A stretch of DNA of 26,334 bases, from positions 1-26,334 of the forward strand of contig CAMDAL010000007.1 in NCBI GenBank assembly GCA_945888565.1, given 5' to 3'. The notes under the pieces were generated by a model, which made no database searches, was not told the origin of the DNA, and saw only the letters and a list, made by a program, of their open reading frames with translations. Of the stretch, positions 21,402 to 26,334 are shown in pieces; positions within the stretch are counted from its first letter, which is position 1, and every line of letters starts with the position of its first letter. The stretch is from Devosia equisanguinis (GTDB lineage Bacteria > Pseudomonadota > Alphaproteobacteria > Rhizobiales > Devosiaceae). A program made the translations under genes and the position numbers.

Positions 21402-23465
21402 TTGGCGGTGAAGCTGGTGTCTGCTGCTCCCCCCTCCACCACGCTGCGCGTGGTCCCCCTCCCCCGTAAACGGGAGAGGCTGGATGTGGGCACGCCCTCG
21501 CCACGGGGCATCCTCTCCCGCTTGCGGGGGAGGGGGACCAGCGAAGCTGGTGGAGGGGGGAGCTACACACTTCGCGCTCTCCTCCTGCTCCTCACCCTCC
21601 TCTTCAGCTTCCCCGCCCTCGCCGAAGAAGCCATCACTTCGTTCTCCACCGACATCACCCTGCGCACCGATGGCTCGGTCGAGGTGACGGAGACCATCGC
21701 GGTGCGCTCCGAGCGCAACCAGATCAGCCGCGGCATCTTCCGCGATATCCCCACCCTGCTGGTGAACCCCGACAATTCGCGCCTGCGTTCGGACCTGAAC
21801 GTCATCGAGGTGAAGCGCGACGGCCGTGCCGAGCCCTACACGCTCGAAAACCTCGATGCCGGCTTCAGGCGCATCCGCATCGGCGATGCCGACGTGTTCC
21901 TCCCCGATGGCGCACACACCTACACCATCCGCTACACCATGACCCGCATGGGGCGGCAGTTTGCCGACCACGACGAGCTGTTCTGGAACGCCACCGGCAA
22001 TTACTGGGCCTTCCCCATCCTGCAGTCGGTGACCCGGGTCACGCTGCCTGATGGCGCGAACATCCGCGATCTCGTGGGCTATACCGGCCGCACCGGCTCG
22101 ACCGAGCAGGCCGTCACCATCACCCGCGTCTCCGAGAACCAGGCGATCTTTCGCACCACGCGCCGGCTGGCGGCAGGCGAAGGCGTCAGCGTGGCAGCGT
22201 CGTTCCAGCCGGGCATCCTCGCCGCGCCCGAAGGAGTGGACGCCTGGCTGAACTGGCTCAGCGACCATCGCGACCTCGTGGCCCCGATCGCCGCGCTGCT
22301 GCTGGTGCTGGCCTACAACCTGATCGCCTGGAATGCGGTGGGCCGCGACCCGAAAAAGGGCACCATCATCCCGCTGTTCCACGCGCCAAAGGGCATGTCG
22401 CCGGCGCTCGCCCACTACATTCACAAGATGGGCTGGCAGAACGGTGGCTGGACCGCCTTTACCGCCACGATCTTCGACCTCGGCGTGCGCGGCCTCGTCA
22501 CCATCGACAACCCCGACAAGACGCTGACGGTGAAATCGACCGGGCGGAAGCCTGAAGCCGACCTGCCGCCCGGCGAAAAACTGCTCGCCGATTTCTTCGC
22601 CTCGCGTGGCACCGTAAAGGTGGACACCACCAACGGTCCCAAGCTGAACGAGAAGCGCGGGGCCTTCCTCAAGCTGGTGGAAGGCGAGAACCGGCAGGCC
22701 TATTTCCGCAACAATAGCGGCTATGTGGCGCTCGGCGTGCTGCTCTCGGTGCTGGCGCTGGTCGGCATGGTAATGTTCGACATGCTGAACCCGCTGGTGC
22801 TGATCTTCGCGGTGATCGGCGGCGTGTTCATCGGCGTGCTGGCCGGATTCCTCAAGAGCTTCTGGCAACGCCCGGTGATCGGCAAGATCATCCTCGGCGT
22901 GTGGGTGGTGCTCTTCGGCGGCAACCTGATCGGCAGCGGAATCAACTTCACCTCCGACGTGCAGTTCGATACGCCGCTGCTGGCCGCGATCTCGATCGTG
23001 GTGGTGAACGTGGTGTTCGCAATCCTGATGCGAGCGCCGACGGTGCAGGGCCGCAAGCTGATGGACCAGATCGACGGCTTCCGCATGTACATGGACACCT
23101 CCGAAAAGAACCGGCTCAACATCTCAGGCGAGCCACCGATGACGGTAGAGCGCTTCGAGCGCATCCTGCCCTATGCCATCGCGCTCGGGGTCGAAAAGCC
23201 GTGGTCGGAGCATTTCGAGGCCGAACTGGCCCGCAATGCGGTGGCCGATGCCCAGGGCACCTACCGGCCGGGCTTCTATTCCGGTCGCGACTGGTCGAGC
23301 GCGTCGGGCGGCTTCTCCAAAGCCGTCGCTACGGCCACCACCGCGATGAGCGCCGCCATGATCGCCGCCCAGCCCTCGAGCTCGTCGGGCTCCGGCTTCT
23401 CGTCGGGCGGCGGCGGTGGCAGCTCAGGTGGCGGCGGTGGCGGTGGAGGCGGCGGCGGCTGGTAG
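21402..23465 (+). CDS. DUF2207 membrane protein with Gly-rich tail
   Basis: A frame of 687 codons. After an unusual N-terminal stretch comes a signal peptide (hydrophobic about 59-70, cleavage after ALA at 74), an extracytoplasmic DUF2207 domain (SFSTDITLRTDGSVEVTETI, SRGIFRDIPT), a membrane helix near 290-310, a soluble part (HYIHKMGWQNGGWTAF), further helices at about 445-545, and a C-terminal tail of Ser/Gly ending in poly-Gly and Trp. This is the usual YciQ/DUF2207 plan; the function is unknown. Codons 9-54 are exactly the palindromic element at 21426-21563. No ATG precedes the signal peptide in frame; candidate starts are TTG 21402, GTG 21408 and GTG 21417, or TTG 21522 inside the repeat. 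GTG 21408 would give MKLVSA joined to the signal if the element were removed. Confidence 0.85.
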   Translation: MAVKLVSAAPPSTTLRVVPLPRKRERLDVGTPSPRGILSRLRGRGTSEAGGGGSYTLRALLLLLTLLFSFPALAEEAITSFSTDITLRTDGSVEVTETIAVRSERNQISRGIFRDIPTLLVNPDNSRLRSDLNVIEVKRDGRAEPYTLENLDAGFRRIRIGDADVFLPDGAHTYTIRYTMTRMGRQFADHDELFWNATGNYWAFPILQSVTRVTLPDGANIRDLVGYTGRTGSTEQAVTITRVSENQAIFRTTRRLAAGEGVSVAASFQPGILAAPEGVDAWLNWLSDHRDLVAPIAALLLVLAYNLIAWNAVGRDPKKGTIIPLFHAPKGMSPALAHYIHKMGWQNGGWTAFTATIFDLGVRGLVTIDNPDKTLTVKSTGRKPEADLPPGEKLLADFFASRGTVKVDTTNGPKLNEKRGAFLKLVEGENRQAYFRNNSGYVALGVLLSVLALVGMVMFDMLNPLVLIFAVIGGVFIGVLAGFLKSFWQRPVIGKIILGVWVVLFGGNLIGSGINFTSDVQFDTPLLAAISIVVVNVVFAILMRAPTVQGRKLMDQIDGFRMYMDTSEKNRLNISGEPPMTVERFERILPYAIALGVEKPWSEHFEAELARNAVADAQGTYRPGFYSGRDWSSASGGFSKAVATATTAMSAAMIAAQPSSSSGSGFSSGGGGGSSGGGGGGGGGGGW
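21426..21563. repeat. Palindromic repeat pair inside the DUF2207 N-terminus
   Basis: Arms at 21426-21478 and 21513-21563 are imperfect inverted copies of about 51-53 bp around a 34-base centre. Each arm holds CCCCCTCCACCA...TGGTCCCCCTCCCCCG or its complement, and the right arm matches the solo unit at 153-190. Total length is 138 bases, exactly 46 codons, so the downstream frame is preserved. It is placed between the lemA-proximal start region and the signal peptide of the DUF2207 gene. Confidence 0.85.
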
Positions 23466-23669
23466 GGTGTTGGGCACTGACGCCCGCATTCTGCCTGCCT
23501 GTGACCAGCGCAAGTTGCTGGACTCTTGGTCGAGTTAAGGGTGCGGGAGCTCGACTTGAGGACCAACCGGACGACGGAGCCGGGCGCCATATCGGCCATC
23601 AGCCCGAACTGTCATGAATGTCGAATCGCGCTCAAAGCGGCCCTTCGAGGAGATGCTTTGTTGCCACCA

Positions 23670-24212
23670 TCAAGGCAGCAACATGAGGCGCGCGAGGCCA
23701 GATAACTGGGCTGGCGAAAGAGTGCTTTCCGCTGGAAATGGCATCATCAGCCGTCCAATTGCGGCCCAATACAACAGTTGCGCCCGAGGTTTGGCGTCTG
23801 ATGCCGAAGCCCCACCCTGGATCAGCAACGCTTCGGTAGCTCCGATGCGCTCCGCATCGACTTTCGCCACCGCCTCGGCAACGGAGGGCTCGACAGTCGA
23901 CCATGCTCTGACCGCGCGTTCCAACGTCTCACCGGACCGGAACGTCTTCTGCAAAAGGTCATCGAGCGCCTGTTGGGGGTCTGCGGTCTCCCGTGCGGTT
24001 CGGATGATCTGACCACTTGAAAGCTCAGACCAATGTTTGATCACGGCGGCATGGAAGCTCTCGAGGCTGTCGAAGTGGTGATAGAAGCTTCCCCGAGTGA
24101 TGTTGAGCGCCTTGGCCAACGATTGCGCCTTCAGGGCGCCGTGTCCCCGCTCTCTGAGTTCCCTCAAGGCGATGTTCAACCAGTCGGCGGGCGTCAGTGG
24201 GGGCGTCTCCAT
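23670..24212 (-). CDS. TetR/AcrR family transcriptional regulator
   Basis: A 180-residue TetR-type repressor. The N-terminal helix-turn-helix is at about residues 28-47 (LKAQSLAKALNITRGSFYHHF), followed by an all-helical ligand and dimer domain. The ligand is unknown. I chose the ATG at 24212 (METPPLTPADW); the frame is open to 24314 but those codons cross the operators and the start of the opposite gene. There is almost no ribosome-binding site, so the message may be nearly leaderless. It is divergent from the VOC gene across 79 bp holding two palindromes, so it probably represses itself and its neighbour. The 204 bp between the DUF2207 gene and this one hold no feature I can support. Confidence 0.9.
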   Translation of the reverse strand: METPPLTPADWLNIALRELRERGHGALKAQSLAKALNITRGSFYHHFDSLESFHAAVIKHWSELSSGQIIRTARETADPQQALDDLLQKTFRSGETLERAVRAWSTVEPSVAEAVAKVDAERIGATEALLIQGGASASDAKPRAQLLYWAAIGRLMMPFPAESTLSPAQLSGLARLMLLP

Positions 24213-24219
24213 GGGGTAG

Positions 24220-24263
24220 ACATACACTAGTGCATGCTGTACGCAACATACACTGGTGTATGT
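24220..24263. promoter_or_regulatory. Paired palindromic operators in the tetR/VOC divergent region
   Basis: A perfect 18-bp operator ACATACACTGGTGTATGT lies at 24246-24263 (8-bp arms, 2-bp centre), and a weaker copy ACATACACTAGTGCATGC at 24220-24237. Centres are 26 bp apart. A likely tetR -10 (TATGTC) overlaps the weaker copy with TTGCGT 16 bases upstream as -35; a likely VOC-gene -10 (TATGTA) overlaps the perfect copy. This is the arrangement expected for TetR-type repression of both genes. Confidence 0.8.
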
Positions 24264-24291
24264 ATCGGTGAGCAGAAACCCGGAGTGCAGA

Positions 24292-24663
24292 ATGAACAGG
24301 GCATTCACGAGCATCCTTTGCCGCGATGTCGCGCGGACCGCGCAGTTCTATCAAGATTTGCTTGGGATGAAGCGGGCAGATGACTTTGGCTGGTTCATTG
24401 TCCTGTCACACGATGACATGCCCGGGTTCGAAATGGGTGTGCTGGCGCATGATCATGAAACAGTTCCTTCCGGTGTGTCCGGCCAACCGGCCGGGGCCGT
24501 GCTGACCTTCGTCGTGAACGACGTCGAAGCGACGTATCGTCAAGCGACCGCGATAAAGGCCGAGATCATGCAACAGCCGACGGATTTGCCCTATGGCCAG
24601 CGGCGCCTGATGCTGCGTGATCCCGCCGGCACCGCAGTCGACATCAGTTCACCAATTCGGTGA
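24292..24663 (+). CDS. VOC (glyoxalase/bleomycin-resistance) family protein
   Basis: A 123-residue single-module vicinal oxygen chelate protein. It begins MNRAFTSILCRDVARTAQFYQDLLGM, has FVVNDVEATYRQA in the middle and ends YGQRRLMLRDPAGTAVDISSP, the classic beta-alpha-beta-beta-beta layout. Members include glyoxalases, dioxygenases and drug-binding proteins, and sequence alone does not choose among them. I chose the ATG at 24292 because GGAG lies 6-7 bases upstream. It is divergent from the TetR gene with shared operators, suggesting inducible expression, possibly against a toxic small molecule (inference). Confidence 0.87.
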   Translation: MNRAFTSILCRDVARTAQFYQDLLGMKRADDFGWFIVLSHDDMPGFEMGVLAHDHETVPSGVSGQPAGAVLTFVVNDVEATYRQATAIKAEIMQQPTDLPYGQRRLMLRDPAGTAVDISSPIR

Positions 24664-24820
24664 GGTGCTTGTCCAGGCACCGCCTTTGTCTCCAGTGTCC
24701 GCGAACGATCGCTTGGTCCGCTTGGCCGATCCTCGCCATCGGTGCGTCCCGCTTCCCTCCCCCTTCCGGGCAGGTCGGGGCTCAATGCCCTCAACTGCCT
24801 GCGTCGGCGCAGCCGCGCAA

Positions 24821-24849
24821 TTTACAATCCACCCTCCCCTTGCTAGTCC
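24821..24849 (+). promoter_or_regulatory. Candidate promoter upstream of glyS
   Basis: TTTACA (24821-24826) lies 17 bases before TAGTCC (24844-24849), giving a fair -35 and a poor -10, about 30 bases upstream of the glyS start. The 213-bp gap between the VOC gene and glyS holds nothing else that I recognise. Confidence 0.25.
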
Positions 24850-24876
24850 TCCCGCGCCAATACAGCCGGTGTCAAA

Positions 24877-26334
24877 ATGCCTGAACTGCTCGTCGAACTG
24901 TTTTCGGAAGAAATCCCTGCGCGCATGCAGCGCAAGGCCGCCGAGGATCTGAAGAAGGCCGTCACCAATGCGCTGGTCGATGCGGGTCTGGTCTATGAGA
25001 GCGCCAAGGCCTTCGTGACGCCGCGCCGGCTGGCGCTGACGGTCACCGGCCTGCCGGCCCGCTCGCCCGATACCCGCGAGGAAAAGAAGGGGCCGCGCGT
25101 CGGCTCGCCGCAGCAGGCGGTCGATGGCTTCCTCAAGGCTGCCGGGCTCACCTCGATCGAGCAGGCCAAGGTGGAGACCGACCCCAAGAAGGGCGATTTC
25201 TACGTCGCGCATATCGAGAAGAAGGGCTCCGACGCCGAAACCATCCTTGCGCAGCTGCTGCCCAGGGTGATCACCGGCTTCGATTGGCCGAAATCCATGC
25301 AGTGGGGCAGTGGCGGCATGAAGTGGGTGCGGCCGCTCCGTGCCATCATCGCCACCTTCGGCACCGAGAACGACGAGCCGGTGGTGATCCCGTTCCACTC
25401 GAACACCATCACCTCGGGCCAGACCACCTACGGCCACCGCTTCCTCGCGCCTGCCGCGATCCGGGTGAAGCGCTTCGACGACTACGTGCAGGCGCTCGAG
25501 AAGGCCCGCGTCGTGCTCGATATCGACCGGCGCAAGGAGATCATCCGCGCCGATGCCGATAGCCTCGCCTTCGCGCAGGGCCTGACGGTGATCCACGATG
25601 AAGGCCTGCTCGAGGAGGTCGCCGGCCTTGTCGAGTGGCCGGTGGTGATGATGGGCTCGTTCGACCCGGCCTTCCTTGAGGTCCCCGAGGAAGTGATCAT
25701 CGCTACCATCCGTGCCAACCAGAAATGCTTCTGTCTGCGCGATAGCGCGGGCAAGCTGGCGCCCAACTTCATCATCACCTCCAACCAGGTGGCCGAAGAT
25801 GGCGGCGCCACCATCATCGCCGGCAACGAGCGTGTCATCCGCGCCCGCCTGTCCGATGGCCGCTTCTTCTACAACACCGACCTCGCCCTGCCGCTCGAAC
25901 ACGGCCTGCCCAAGCTCGAGGAAAGCGTCTTCCACGCCAAGCTGGGCACGCAGTTCCAGCGCGTCGAGCGTATCGTCAAGCTGGCTGGCGAGATCGCCCC
26001 GAAGGTCGGCGCCGATGTCGAACAGGCGAAGCGCGCCGCCATGCTGGCCAAGGCCGACCTCACCACCGGCATGGTCGGCGAGTTCCCCGAACTGCAGGGC
26101 ATCATGGGCCGCTACTACGCGCTGGCGCAGGGCGAGCCGAACGCCGTCGCCAACGCCATCGCCGACCACTACAAGCCCCTCGGCCCCACCGACCTCGTCC
26201 CCGGCGAGCCGGTCGCCATCGCCGTGGCGCTGGCCGACAAGCTCGACACCCTCACCGGTTTCTGGGCCATCGAGGAGAAGCCAACCGGCTCCCGCGATCC
26301 CTTCGCACTGCGCCGCGCGGCTCTGGGCGTGATC
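24877..26334 (+). CDS. glyS: Glycyl-tRNA synthetase beta subunit (3' end outside window)
   Basis: The first 486 residues of the beta chain of the heterotetrameric glycyl-tRNA synthetase; the frame is still open at the window edge and the full family length is about 690-720. It begins MPELLVELFSEEIPA and shows FVTPRRLALTVTGLP, KSMQWG, KWVRPLRAIIA, YGHRFLAP, EVPEEVIIATIRANQKCF and GRFFYNTDL, all typical. The beta subunit binds tRNA; glycine activation is carried out by the alpha subunit (glyQ), which is not in this window. No strong ribosome-binding site is seen before the ATG. Confidence 0.97.
   Translation, partial: MPELLVELFSEEIPARMQRKAAEDLKKAVTNALVDAGLVYESAKAFVTPRRLALTVTGLPARSPDTREEKKGPRVGSPQQAVDGFLKAAGLTSIEQAKVETDPKKGDFYVAHIEKKGSDAETILAQLLPRVITGFDWPKSMQWGSGGMKWVRPLRAIIATFGTENDEPVVIPFHSNTITSGQTTYGHRFLAPAAIRVKRFDDYVQALEKARVVLDIDRRKEIIRADADSLAFAQGLTVIHDEGLLEEVAGLVEWPVVMMGSFDPAFLEVPEEVIIATIRANQKCFCLRDSAGKLAPNFIITSNQVAEDGGATIIAGNERVIRARLSDGRFFYNTDLALPLEHGLPKLEESVFHAKLGTQFQRVERIVKLAGEIAPKVGADVEQAKRAAMLAKADLTTGMVGEFPELQGIMGRYYALAQGEPNAVANAIADHYKPLGPTDLVPGEPVAIAVALADKLDTLTGFWAIEEKPTGSRDPFALRRAALGVI

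Noticed and set aside
23400..23465. GGC/GGT-rich repeats that could look like a tandem repeat locus
   Set aside because: They encode the Ser/Gly tail usual at the end of DUF2207 proteins; not a CRISPR or separate repeat element.
24649..26169. 506-codon leftward frame opposite glyS
   Set aside because: The opposite strand encodes unmistakable GlyS; this frame is its complement and shows no family motif.

Overview
The window is a gene-dense, GC-rich stretch of bacterial chromosome that looks alphaproteobacterial, most likely order Hyphomicrobiales (Rhizobiales) and perhaps Devosia-like. Four features point there: a split F0 ATP synthase operon (atpI-atpB-atpE-b'-b) without the F1 genes, a CcrM-type GANTC methyltransferase beside rnhB with a full CtrA-type site in front of it, a dciA-like/mutY/dsbA/smc neighbourhood, and a two-subunit glycine decarboxylase P protein. 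The genus is an impression from protein sequence, not a computed placement.

Layout. Positions 1-228 hold the first codons of a leftward gene with a hairpin leader and one copy of a dispersed palindromic repeat. 229-2933 carry a leftward YqgE/AlgH gene and a rightward group: stand-alone DsbD N-terminal domain protein, peroxiredoxin-5-type enzyme and small lipoprotein. 2934-7710 are a tandem glycine riboswitch and the glycine cleavage operon gcvT-gcvH-gcvPA-gcvPB, whose genes overlap or nearly abut. 7714-9323 hold an alpha/beta hydrolase and an isoprenylcysteine-methyltransferase-like membrane protein. 9343-12212 are the leftward F0 operon with a strong sigma70-type promoter and an intrinsic terminator. 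12368-16513 are smc and, just upstream of it, a DsbA-like oxidoreductase. 16514-16974 is gene-free and repeat-bearing. 16975-18603 are a DciA-like DUF721 gene and mutY, divergent over 63 bp. 18616-20710 hold a hairpin-rich convergent junction, ccrM with its CtrA-type site, and rnhB. 20839-23465 are lemA and a DUF2207 membrane protein. 23670-24663 are a TetR regulator and a divergent VOC-family gene sharing palindromic operators. 24877-26334 is the 5' part of glyS, cut by the window end.

Most of the window is core housekeeping, and I see no phage, transposase, CRISPR array, toxin-antitoxin or new defence cassette. The most interesting signals are regulatory or structural: (1) a 138-bp palindromic repeat pair that reads in frame as codons 9-54 of the DUF2207 gene, exactly between its start region and its signal peptide; (2) a perfect TTAA-N7-TTAAC site in front of ccrM; (3) a tandem glycine riboswitch with an unusually long, structured linker; (4) a leader hairpin abutting the start codon of the truncated first gene; (5) a self-contained TetR/VOC divergon between the DUF2207 gene and glyS. 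All calls were made by eye from sequence and translations; no database search was run.
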